DNA of 6,363 bases from Thermoplasmatota archaeon (GTDB taxonomy: Archaea; Thermoplasmatota; E2; DHVEG-1). The notes under the pieces are model-generated. The model had not been told where the DNA came from. It saw only the letters and a list, made by a program, of their open reading frames with translations, and did not search any database. Shown one piece after another: positions 1 through 6,090 of this stretch. The DNA is taken from NCBI GenBank assembly GCA_030605515.1, contig JAUWIE010000077.1:1-6363 (forward strand), given 5' to 3'. Every line of letters begins with the position of its first letter. The stretch's first letter is position 1. The position numbers and the translations under genes were made by a program.

Positions 1-2
1 CA

Positions 3-443
3 GTATGGGAAGAGGTGAAAAATCGCGGACTTAATCTTAATGATGAAAATGTTGGGAAAGTCGCTGATAATATGCGAAAGAAACATGGGATGGATATCTG
101 GGCGCGCAGAACAGTAGAAAAAATTAAATTGTTAGAAATAGCAAATATCGTTATAATCGATGGTATTCGTAATGTTGAGGAAATCGATTTTTTTATAAAG
201 GAACTTGTTAATGATTTCAAGGTAGTTGCCATCATTGCTTCAAACGAAACTCGGCAAAGACGAGTGTTACATCGTAAACGAATGGATGATAGCAAAAATA
301 TTAAGGATTTGCAAGAGCGTGACAAAAGAGAACTAAGATGGGGACTTGGTACTGTTATTAAGTCTGCTGATATTATTATTTCAAATGATGGGAGTCTTGA
401 TGAATTTCATGATAACATAAGAGAAATTTTATATGGAATCTAA
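3..443 (+). CDS. UPF0200 family P-loop NTPase (dephospho-CoA kinase/adenylate kinase-like), 5'-truncated
   Basis: This is the C-terminal 146 codons of a UPF0200 protein, an archaeal family of small P-loop nucleotide kinase-like proteins whose substrate is, to my knowledge, not settled. The frame is open to the window edge and already reads VWEEVKNRGL before the first GTG, matching the family's 'VxEExKxRGL' segment. The GTG at 15 is therefore an internal Val codon, and the true start with the GxxGxGKS Walker A loop lies about 35-45 codons upstream. Visible family landmarks are the ENVGKVADNMRKKHG helix, the VIIDGIRNVEEIDFF strand-turn-helix (Walker B-like Asp followed by GIR), the RxxRxxxRxxxDD lid-like stretch, the ERDKRELRWGLG motif, and the C-terminal ADIIISNDGSLDEF. 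It ends at TAA 441-443, followed by eight T. Family membership is confident; the function is not. Confidence 0.88.
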   Translation, partial: VWEEVKNRGLNLNDENVGKVADNMRKKHGMDIWARRTVEKIKLLEIANIVIIDGIRNVEEIDFFIKELVNDFKVVAIIASNETRQRRVLHRKRMDDSKNIKDLQERDKRELRWGLGTVIKSADIIISNDGSLDEFHDNIREILYGI

Positions 444-451
444 TTTTTTTT
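444..451 (+). terminator. Oligo-T terminator after the UPF0200 gene
   Basis: Eight consecutive T follow the stop codon directly, without a preceding hairpin. Archaeal RNA polymerase terminates at oligo-T runs, and a separate TATA box for purS lies just downstream, which suggests that the two genes are separate transcripts. The call is inferred from sequence only. Confidence 0.5.
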
Positions 452-467
452 AAACGATAACCTTATC

Positions 468-475
468 AATATATT
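468..475 (+). promoter_or_regulatory. TATA box for purS (leaderless)
   Basis: AATATATT is centred about 28 bases before the purS ATG. Archaeal transcription starts roughly 25-28 bases from the TATA centre, so the transcript would begin at or within a few bases of the ATG. No Shine-Dalgarno sequence lies between the box and the ATG (that stretch is T-rich), which fits a leaderless message. A TTTAAA at 449-454 is a weaker alternative and would leave a leader without a ribosome site. Confidence 0.5.
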
Positions 476-499
476 CTTTGTTTTTCTACTCAGATTTTA

Positions 500-748
500 A
501 TGTATGAAGTAAAAGTAAAAATCGGACTTAAAAAGGGTATTTCAGATCCTGAAGGAGCTAATACATTAAAGGCGTTACAACTCCTTGGGTTTATGACCGT
601 TAAAGAGGTAAAGACTATTAGAACTGTTGATCTTTTGATGGATGGAAAAAACAAAAATGATGTTAAGAATAAGGCAGAGGAGATGTGTCAGAAGCTTCTT
701 ACAAACCCGGTTATTCATACTTATGATATTGAAATTATTGAAAAATAA
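500..748 (+). CDS. purS: Phosphoribosylformylglycinamidine (FGAM) synthase subunit PurS
   Basis: PurS is the small subunit of the three-part FGAM synthase (PurS-PurL-PurQ), which converts FGAR, glutamine and ATP to FGAM in step four of purine synthesis. It forms a dimer that bridges the glutaminase PurQ and the synthetase PurL so that ammonia can pass between them. The 82-residue length is typical. The sequence opens with the family pattern YEVKVKIGLKKGISDPEG, continues with the LKALQLLGFMTVKEVKTIRTVDL strand-helix region, and closes with AEEMCQKLLTNPVIHTYDIEI, which matches the usual 'CxxLLaNPviexyxie' ending. The ATG at 500 fits the family N-terminus exactly. It has no Shine-Dalgarno site and a TATA box at leaderless distance. 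The purL start follows 29 bases after its stop, so the two are very probably co-transcribed and translated in equal amounts. The call is near certain. Confidence 0.96.
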   Translation: MYEVKVKIGLKKGISDPEGANTLKALQLLGFMTVKEVKTIRTVDLLMDGKNKNDVKNKAEEMCQKLLTNPVIHTYDIEIIEK

Positions 749-761
749 TATGTCATCGTTT

Positions 762-769
762 GGGGAGTG
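762..769 (+). promoter_or_regulatory. Shine-Dalgarno site that fixes the purL start
   Basis: GGGGAGTG sits in the purS-purL gap, with its end 8 bases before the TTG at 778, a good match to the archaeal anti-SD partner GGAGGTGA. The only start codon further upstream in frame, TTG at 760, would place this site inside the coding region and has no ribosome site of its own. The site therefore favours 778. Confidence 0.7.
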
Positions 770-777
770 TAATAAAA

Positions 778-3138
778 TTGGATATTGAGTATATCTTTAA
801 AAAAAGGAATACTTCTTTTGATTTGTATGAAATTGATCTTTTTTCTGCTGATGATAACCAATTGCAGGAGATCAGCAATAAAATGGGTTTGGCACTTGCT
901 CTTGATGAGATGAAACGTATCCGGGAGTATTTTCAAAGTAAAAATCGTTTACCAACAAGCGTTGAGCTTCAGGCGTTGGGTCAGGCATGGTCAGAGCATT
1001 GTTGTTATAAATCCTCCAAGGTTCCTTTGAAGGAATATATTTATGGTATTGAGGAAAATAGAATTGTGGCTCGTGAGGATGCTGGTGTAATAGAGTTTGA
1101 CAGTGATTATTATTATTGTGCTGCGCTTGAATCACATAATCATCCCTCTGCTATTGAACCATATGGTGGTGCAGCTACTGGTATTGGTGGTATTGTTCGT
1201 GATGTTGTCTGTATGGGTAGTCAACCTATTGCTTTTGTTGATCCATTGTTTTTTGGTCCTTTGGATTATCCTTTTGAGAAGTTGCCAAAGGGGGTTAAGC
1301 ATCCTCGATATTTGTTCAAGGGTGTAGTTGATGGTATAAAGGACTATGGTAATCGTATTGGTATTCCAACTCTTTCTGGCCAGGTATATTTCCATGAGGG
1401 TTATACAGGTAACTGTCTTGTTAATGTTGGCTGTATTGGTATTTTAGACAAAAAAGAGCTTATTCATAGCAGGGCTAAGGCACCTGGGAATGTATATGTT
1501 TATGTTGGTGGTAAAACAGGTCGAGATGGGATTCATGGTGTAACCTTTGCCTCAGCTGAGCTTACTGATGATAGTGAAAAGAGCAGTCGGTCTGCAGTTC
1601 AAGTCGGTGATCCTATTACAAAAGAACCTGTTATTCATGCAACACTTGAATGTAACAAAAAAGGACTTCTTGAGGGCCTAAAGGATTTTGGTGGTGGAGG
1701 TCTTTCCTGTGTCTGTGGGGAGCTTGCTTATGCTGCTGGTTTTGGTGCTGAAATTCATCTTGATGATATTCCTCTTAAAGAGGAAGGGCTGGCTCCTTGG
1801 GAGATATGGGTCTCTGAGAGTCAAGAGCGTATGATGTTTCTAGTTGATCCTGCTAATGTTGATAAGGTTCTTCATATTTGTAAACAATGGGATGTTACTG
1901 CTGTCCCGGTTGGAAAGGTAATTAAGGAAAAGATCACCCGTGTTTTTTACAAAGGAGAATTGATTCTTGAAATGGATCTAGATTTTTTAACTGGTGGCCC
2001 TGTTTATGATAGCTGTAAAAGACCTTTTGTTTTACCAAAGAATAATAAGTCAAAAGATGAAGTAAAGAGTTTTTCTATGCCTGATCTAAACGATGTTTTA
2101 AAGAAGCTTCTTTGTTCTCCTAATATTGCATCTAAGGAGTGGGTTATACGTCAATATGATCATGAGGTGCGTGGTAATACAGTTATTAAACCTCTTCAAG
2201 GAAGACTTGGGTTTGAATCCCATGGTGATTCCTCTGTTATAAAACCACTTGAGGATTCATTTAGAGGGCTTGCTGTCACTGCAGACGTTAATCCTTGTTT
2301 TATGGAGCTGGATCCATATTGGGGTGCTTGTTCTGCGGTTGATGAAGTATGCCGAAACTTGGTAGCTGTTGGTGCAAGACCTGATTCATTATGTGACTGT
2401 CTTAACTTTGGTAATCCTGAAAAACCAGAACGTATGGGTGAATTCTATGAGGCTTGTAGGGGATTAGGTGATATGGCTCGGAAGCTTCATTTACCATTTT
2501 TATCAGGCAATGTGAGTTTTTATAATGAATCGGTAAAAACAGCTGTTCCTCCAACTCCTGAGCTCCTTGGTATTGGTATTGTCCCTGATATTAGAAAATG
2601 TATAACTGTTGATTTCAAAAAAATAGGAAACCCTATTTATTTAATTGGGCGAGAAACTGATGATGAAATGGGTGGTTCTGAATACTATAAAACTCTAGGG
2701 ATTAATGGTGGAAATGTTCCAAAGACAGATTCAAAACTTCTTGAGAAATGTATGAATGGTATTTTTTCTTCAATAGATAAAAAATTTATTGCTTCTTGTC
2801 ATGATGTAAGTGAGGGTGGTATAGGTGTTTGTTTATCTGAAATGGCAATCGGTGGAGATATCGGAGCTACTGTTGATCTATTAAAAATAAATCCTGGTTT
2901 ACGTACTGATTATAAACTATTTTCCGAGACAAATACACGATGGATTATTGAGGTTAAAAATGAGTATATAGCTGATTTAGAAAAAACCTTGGGAAAAGAA
3001 AAAACACCCTTTATCAAAATCGGTGTGACAAAACAAGGGGAAATAATTATAAAAGATGGAAAGAAGACAGCAGTGAATCAAGATATTAGTATCCTTAGAG
3101 GTCTGTGGAAGAATAAGATCTGGAATGTTATGGGTTAA
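778..3138 (+). CDS. purL: FGAM synthase subunit PurL (small type), TTG start
   Basis: PurL is the ATP-dependent synthetase subunit of FGAM synthase, which in the cytoplasm uses ammonia delivered from PurQ. It has the AIR-synthase-like double-module fold. Numbered from the TTG at 778 (786 residues), the visible motifs are WSEHCCYKSSK with the catalytic-type His74, ALESHNHPSAIEPYGGAATG (Glu118 on; metal and phosphate binding), GRDGIHG (248-254) followed by a SAVQVGDP stretch, a DFGGGGLSC turn, SESQERM (346-352), GACSAVDEVCRNLVAVGA (Glu523), SGNVSFYNES (576-585) and CHDVSEGGIG (His675). The length is above the ~603-742 residues of the bacterial small PurL proteins I recall, but plausible for an archaeal one. 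It has no fused glutaminase domain, so it needs a separate PurQ, which is not encoded here. A TTG at 760 would add six residues (MGSVIK) but would bury the Shine-Dalgarno site. No frameshift or missing motif is seen. Confidence 0.96.
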   Translation: MDIEYIFKKRNTSFDLYEIDLFSADDNQLQEISNKMGLALALDEMKRIREYFQSKNRLPTSVELQALGQAWSEHCCYKSSKVPLKEYIYGIEENRIVAREDAGVIEFDSDYYYCAALESHNHPSAIEPYGGAATGIGGIVRDVVCMGSQPIAFVDPLFFGPLDYPFEKLPKGVKHPRYLFKGVVDGIKDYGNRIGIPTLSGQVYFHEGYTGNCLVNVGCIGILDKKELIHSRAKAPGNVYVYVGGKTGRDGIHGVTFASAELTDDSEKSSRSAVQVGDPITKEPVIHATLECNKKGLLEGLKDFGGGGLSCVCGELAYAAGFGAEIHLDDIPLKEEGLAPWEIWVSESQERMMFLVDPANVDKVLHICKQWDVTAVPVGKVIKEKITRVFYKGELILEMDLDFLTGGPVYDSCKRPFVLPKNNKSKDEVKSFSMPDLNDVLKKLLCSPNIASKEWVIRQYDHEVRGNTVIKPLQGRLGFESHGDSSVIKPLEDSFRGLAVTADVNPCFMELDPYWGACSAVDEVCRNLVAVGARPDSLCDCLNFGNPEKPERMGEFYEACRGLGDMARKLHLPFLSGNVSFYNESVKTAVPPTPELLGIGIVPDIRKCITVDFKKIGNPIYLIGRETDDEMGGSEYYKTLGINGGNVPKTDSKLLEKCMNGIFSSIDKKFIASCHDVSEGGIGVCLSEMAIGGDIGATVDLLKINPGLRTDYKLFSETNTRWIIEVKNEYIADLEKTLGKEKTPFIKIGVTKQGEIIIKDGKKTAVNQDISILRGLWKNKIWNVMG

Positions 3139-3146
3139 TCAATAGA

Positions 3147-3156
3147 AATATTAAAA
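3147..3156 (+). promoter_or_regulatory. Possible TATA box for the C/D sRNA
   Basis: An AAATATTAAA-type stretch behind a GAAA purine run is centred about 26 bases before position 3177, where the RNA's closing stem begins. That is the expected archaeal TATA-to-start distance, but the match to consensus is only moderate, and processing from purL read-through is equally possible. Confidence 0.35.
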
Positions 3157-3163
3157 TGTGACC

Positions 3164-3181
3164 TTTTTGTTTTTTGTTTTT
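3164..3181 (+). terminator. T-rich tract after purL
   Basis: Sixteen T with two interspersed G begin 25 bases after the purL stop, a composition that ends archaeal transcripts. Its last five T also form one side of the closing stem of the C/D RNA that follows. The tract may therefore end purL transcription while supplying the 5' stem of the RNA, or be read through when the RNA is processed from a purL transcript. Confidence 0.45.
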
Positions 3182-3244
3182 GTGATGAGCGAACCCTTTC
3201 TGAGCCTTTATTGGTGATGATGAAGATCTTGAGTGCTGAAAAAA
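3177..3244 (+). ncRNA. Box C/D sRNA (2'-O-methylation guide), likely targeting tRNA-Leu(CAA) C34
   Basis: All four boxes of an archaeal box C/D guide RNA are present in order: box C GTGATGA (3182-3188), box D' CTGA (3200-3203), box C' as ATGATGA (3217-3223) or the overlapping GTGATGA (3214-3220), and box D CTGA (3236-3239). Five T (3177-3181) pair with five A (3240-3244) to close the kink-turn stem, and partial pairing continues outward. Such RNAs bind L7Ae, Nop5 and fibrillarin and direct 2'-O-methylation of the target base paired to the fifth guide base before D or D'. The D guide (3224-3235, 12 nt) is complementary to ACUCAAGAUC, which I recall as the anticodon arm of archaeal tRNA-Leu(CAA), and places C34 exactly at the D+5 position. 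The D' guide (3189-3199) would target AAAGGGUUCGC; I assign no target to it. Ends are set by the stem and could differ by a few bases. Confidence 0.85.
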
Positions 3245-3275
3245 AAAGAATTATAACTATTAAACGACAAAATTT

Positions 3276-3290
3276 GCAAAAATTTATATA
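3276..3290 (+). promoter_or_regulatory. BRE/TATA promoter of the beta-helix protein gene
   Basis: An A-rich BRE-like run (3278-3282) is followed by TTTATATA (3283-3290), an excellent archaeal TATA box. Its centre lies about 28 bases before the ATG at 3315, so the transcript should start at or just before the start codon. No Shine-Dalgarno sequence is present in between. The box lies clear of the C/D RNA, which ends near 3244. Confidence 0.75.
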
Positions 3291-3314
3291 ATCTATTACA
3301 TATAATACTTATTA

Positions 3315-4586
3315 ATGAATACATTTAATAATAGATCATCAAGGAATATTACATTTTCAAGAAAGGTAATAATCTCAATTGTTATCATAATTTTTATCGT
3401 TAGTGGTTATGCATCAGCTCAAGGAATACCACTCCCAGAAATCAATTATACCTATGAAACAAATGAGCAAATATTTTTAGGTTTTAACGGAGATATTTTA
3501 TATGTTGGTGGATCAGGACCAGGAAACTATAGCAGTATACAAGATGCTATTACTGATGCAAAAAATGGTGATACCATCTTTGTATATAGTGGCATTTATT
3601 TTGAAAATAATATAACCATAAACAAAACAATTTGGTTAAAAGGAGAGGATAAAGAAAATACCATAATTGATGGCAATGGGAACGGCAATGATATTTTTTT
3701 TGTGATAGCTGATTATGTAAAAATCTCTGGATTTACCATTCAAAACACCACAGATGACCTTTATGGTAGAGGACTCAATATTGCTATAGTCATTGTATCT
3801 AATAATAACATTATTGCTGATAATATGTTCAAAAACAATGGTGTACCAATTGGAATGTTTGGATCGTCTAATAATGAAATGATTGATAATAGCTTTACCA
3901 ATAATGTCTATGGCATTTATCTAGGTGATTCATCTAACAACCAAATTACCAATAATATAATGACATACAACGTTGCAGGAATAGTACTGTATAATTCATC
4001 AAAAAATAATATAGAAGATAACACTATCACAAATAGTCAATGGTTTGCAATAGATGTTGAAGAATCAGAAGAAAACATCATTCATAATAATCAAATCTTA
4101 AAAAATGACGGTTTCACCCTTAATCTAATAAGATCAGATAACAACTATATTACTAAGAACAATATAAAAGATAACAACTATAATGGGATTAATATTGCGT
4201 TTTCTTCATGTAACAATACTATTACAAGAAACACTATTGAAAATAACACGTTTCATGGGATATTTATAGGTTATTGGTTCCAATCTCCAAATTCAAGTAA
4301 AAATAACAACAATATCATTTCAGAAAATAACATCATTAATAATAACTATGGGATTAAACTGGAAGACTCATGGAATAATGAAATCTCAATGAATAATTTC
4401 CAGGGTAACTATGAAGATGCATATTTTGAAAACTGTAGGAACACATGGAAAAGAAATTATTGGAATCGCCCACGACTTATCCCAAAACCGATTTTTGGTC
4501 GAAGATTAATAGGTCAAATGGGACTTGTATTTATCCCTATGGTTAATTTTGATTTACGTCCAGCTAAATTACCATATGACATATAA
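3315..4586 (+). CDS. Secreted parallel beta-helix (NosD/PbH1-type) surface protein
   Basis: This is a 423-residue exported protein. Residues 1-16 are polar and basic, 17-30 form a hydrophobic core (VIISIVIIIFIVS), and ASA|Q at 33-36 is a likely signal-peptidase site. Residues 61-120 form the typical entry block (ILYVGGSGPGNYSSIQDAI, GDTIFVYSGIYFENN, TIIDGNG) seen before archaeal NosD-like right-handed beta-helices. From about 130 to 375 run coils of roughly 22 residues with the PbH1 pattern, such as 'NNIIxxNxFxNNxxGIxLxxSSNN', very rich in Asn and Ile. The end (about 378-423) is a distinct basic/aromatic tail, WKRNYWNRPRL to NFDLRPAKLPYDI, with no membrane anchor. Beta-helices of this kind occur in carbohydrate-active and adhesion proteins; I see no catalytic signature, so a surface or matrix-binding role is only an inference. 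Naming it NosD would overstate the copper link. The start fits both the signal peptide and the leaderless promoter. Confidence 0.88.
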   Translation: MNTFNNRSSRNITFSRKVIISIVIIIFIVSGYASAQGIPLPEINYTYETNEQIFLGFNGDILYVGGSGPGNYSSIQDAITDAKNGDTIFVYSGIYFENNITINKTIWLKGEDKENTIIDGNGNGNDIFFVIADYVKISGFTIQNTTDDLYGRGLNIAIVIVSNNNIIADNMFKNNGVPIGMFGSSNNEMIDNSFTNNVYGIYLGDSSNNQITNNIMTYNVAGIVLYNSSKNNIEDNTITNSQWFAIDVEESEENIIHNNQILKNDGFTLNLIRSDNNYITKNNIKDNNYNGINIAFSSCNNTITRNTIENNTFHGIFIGYWFQSPNSSKNNNNIISENNIINNNYGIKLEDSWNNEISMNNFQGNYEDAYFENCRNTWKRNYWNRPRLIPKPIFGRRLIGQMGLVFIPMVNFDLRPAKLPYDI

Positions 4587-4588
4587 TT

Positions 4589-6031
4589 TTACCATTCACC
4601 ATTTTGGAAAAATGTAAGATCCATTCTATTCCAGTCATCAAAATCATTCTGGCCATGTGAACCATCAGAGTAATCAACCATTTTGTACATGTAACCATAG
4701 TTCATCACGCTTTTATATGGTCTCCACATCCAAAAGTTTTTCTGATACGGAAACTTAGACATTTGATCATCACACCCTGGTGTATTAAAATGGAAAATCC
4801 CAAGGGTATGACCGGTTTCATGCATAAATGCACTGGCATACACAATATCTCTTTTCAAATGCGGAATTTTTACTTTATCTTCTAAATAATTACTTGATAT
4901 CTGAAAAGCATTTGTACCAAATGCATTTCCTCCATGAAGATGATAATTATAGATAAAAAGACCATAATGAAAAATTCCTCGTCGCCAAAAACTTTCATTT
5001 CCGTGGAGGAAATATTCATTATAAATATCCCCTAGCTCTGAATCATTTGTTTCTTCATCAAACGGTATCAGCTCTCCTCCACCCTCACCAATATCGCCAT
5101 CATCAAAATGATACATCCAATTATGTTTATGATATGCATCACGAAGTAACTCAACTGATCCATATGGAAAAACGGTTTGCTCTCCATTAGGTCCTTCTTC
5201 CATTAAATCCATCTCGACAAATAGATCTTTTCTGAAGGGATCTGAGTAAACCCATTCATTTGTAATAAATTCTTCAATGTTTTCTATACCATCATTATCT
5301 GGATCTAAAGTATCATGATCATCATAAACAAAAGGGTTGTATCCCCATTTCCACTCCCACCACAGTGGAATATTATCATTATCAGGATCTATATAGGCAT
5401 CATTAACAGCAGGACTAGTATGGTAAATATTTTCTTCGATCCATTGAGGAATGCCATCGCCATCATTATCTATTTGATAAATATCAAACCAGAGTTCACA
5501 GTCCTGATCTTTTGTGTAAAGACTTCCATCATCGCAGCCATTAAGACGTCCATATCCACTAGGATCACCAATTTGATCATCACCAGTCCAATGACCTGTT
5601 TTAAGACTGTAAAAAAGATTTACTTCATGATTATTTTGAGTTGATCCAGAGTTGCCATCAAGATCACATAATTTATCTCTAAGAAATATATTCCAATCCC
5701 AAAGCTGAATTCTGATATCAACCCATTCAACATAATCTGGAACCATACATGTTGCAGACCAACCTACATCATCGATATATCTACTGTTTTTCCATATTGG
5801 GCTTTGAAACTCGTTTTCATTGATAAAAATTTTTACATAGAAATCGGGATCGGAAAAAAAATCAATGGTCTCAAAGCATCTAATACGATTAATTTCAACA
5901 GTTATTGAAACATTATCTTTGGTTTGAACATCGTTTGATCCATGTGAAGCATATACCGAACATGTAACTGATATGAAAAACAGTGTTATTAACAGTAAAG
6001 AAATGGTCTTCTTCATTGACTCTTTTTTCAT
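4589..6031 (-). CDS. Secreted metzincin-like zinc metalloprotease with Asp-rich calcium-binding loops
   Basis: This is a 480-residue exported protein. The signal peptide has basic residues at 1-8, a hydrophobic core at 9-23 and VYA|S cleavage after 28. Residues about 40-185 look like a beta-sandwich or C2-like domain (SDPDFYVKIFI, VDIRIQLWDWN). Then come Asp-rich EF-hand or thrombospondin-3-like calcium loops: DNDGDG (188-193), DPDNDN (215-220) and DPDNDG (243-248). The catalytic region starts near KDLFVEMDLMEEG (268-280). Its zinc motif is HETGHTLGIFH, with ligands His404, His408 and His414 and catalytic Glu405, followed by a metzincin-type Met-turn SVMNYGY (Met443). The protein therefore hydrolyses peptides outside the cell, probably stabilised by calcium; the substrate is unknown. 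There is no C-terminal anchor. The ATG at 6031 has GAGG seven bases upstream; the ATG at 6016 is an alternative with a weaker site. It converges on the beta-helix gene, with stops two bases apart. Confidence 0.9.
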   Translation of the reverse strand: MKKESMKKTISLLLITLFFISVTCSVYASHGSNDVQTKDNVSITVEINRIRCFETIDFFSDPDFYVKIFINENEFQSPIWKNSRYIDDVGWSATCMVPDYVEWVDIRIQLWDWNIFLRDKLCDLDGNSGSTQNNHEVNLFYSLKTGHWTGDDQIGDPSGYGRLNGCDDGSLYTKDQDCELWFDIYQIDNDGDGIPQWIEENIYHTSPAVNDAYIDPDNDNIPLWWEWKWGYNPFVYDDHDTLDPDNDGIENIEEFITNEWVYSDPFRKDLFVEMDLMEEGPNGEQTVFPYGSVELLRDAYHKHNWMYHFDDGDIGEGGGELIPFDEETNDSELGDIYNEYFLHGNESFWRRGIFHYGLFIYNYHLHGGNAFGTNAFQISSNYLEDKVKIPHLKRDIVYASAFMHETGHTLGIFHFNTPGCDDQMSKFPYQKNFWMWRPYKSVMNYGYMYKMVDYSDGSHGQNDFDDWNRMDLTFFQNGEW

Positions 6032-6038
6032 GAATTTT

Positions 6039-6042
6039 CCTC
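6039..6042 (-). promoter_or_regulatory. Shine-Dalgarno site of the protease gene
   Basis: On the minus strand, GAGG lies seven bases before the ATG at 6031. It supports that start over the in-frame ATG at 6016, whose upstream AAAAAAGAGTCA contains only a weak GAG. Unlike purS and the beta-helix gene, this gene appears to be translated from a leader. Confidence 0.55.
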
Positions 6043-6090
6043 AGGTAAATAATTATGCATTATTTACATATAATCCATGTGATATACCTA

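Noticed and set aside
15..443. GTG at 15 as the start of a complete 142-residue protein
   Set aside because: The frame continues upstream to the window edge with family-conserved residues (VWEE), and the P-loop expected for UPF0200 would be missing. The gene is truncated by the window.
721..1395. Several open frames of 71-87 codons on both strands inside purL
   Set aside because: They lie wholly or largely within the strongly conserved purL frame, have low-complexity composition (runs of Asn, Ile, Val, Leu from GGT/ATT-rich DNA) and lack ribosome sites or family features.
3189..3199. D' guide pairing with a tRNA T-loop (GGGUUCG)
   Set aside because: The predicted target reads GGGUUCGC, which would put C at tRNA position 58, where A is almost invariant, so a T-loop target is unlikely.
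3830..4380. Tandem DNA repeat or CRISPR-like array in the AAT/AAC-rich stretch
   Set aside because: The periodicity is at protein level (beta-helix coils of about 22 residues); the DNA units are not conserved, and there are no identical repeats with spacers.
5315..5644. Plus-strand open frame of 109 codons antisense to the protease
   Set aside because: It lies opposite the Asp-rich calcium loops; its Ile-rich content is the reverse complement of GAT/AAT codons. No promoter, ribosome site or recognisable domain is present.
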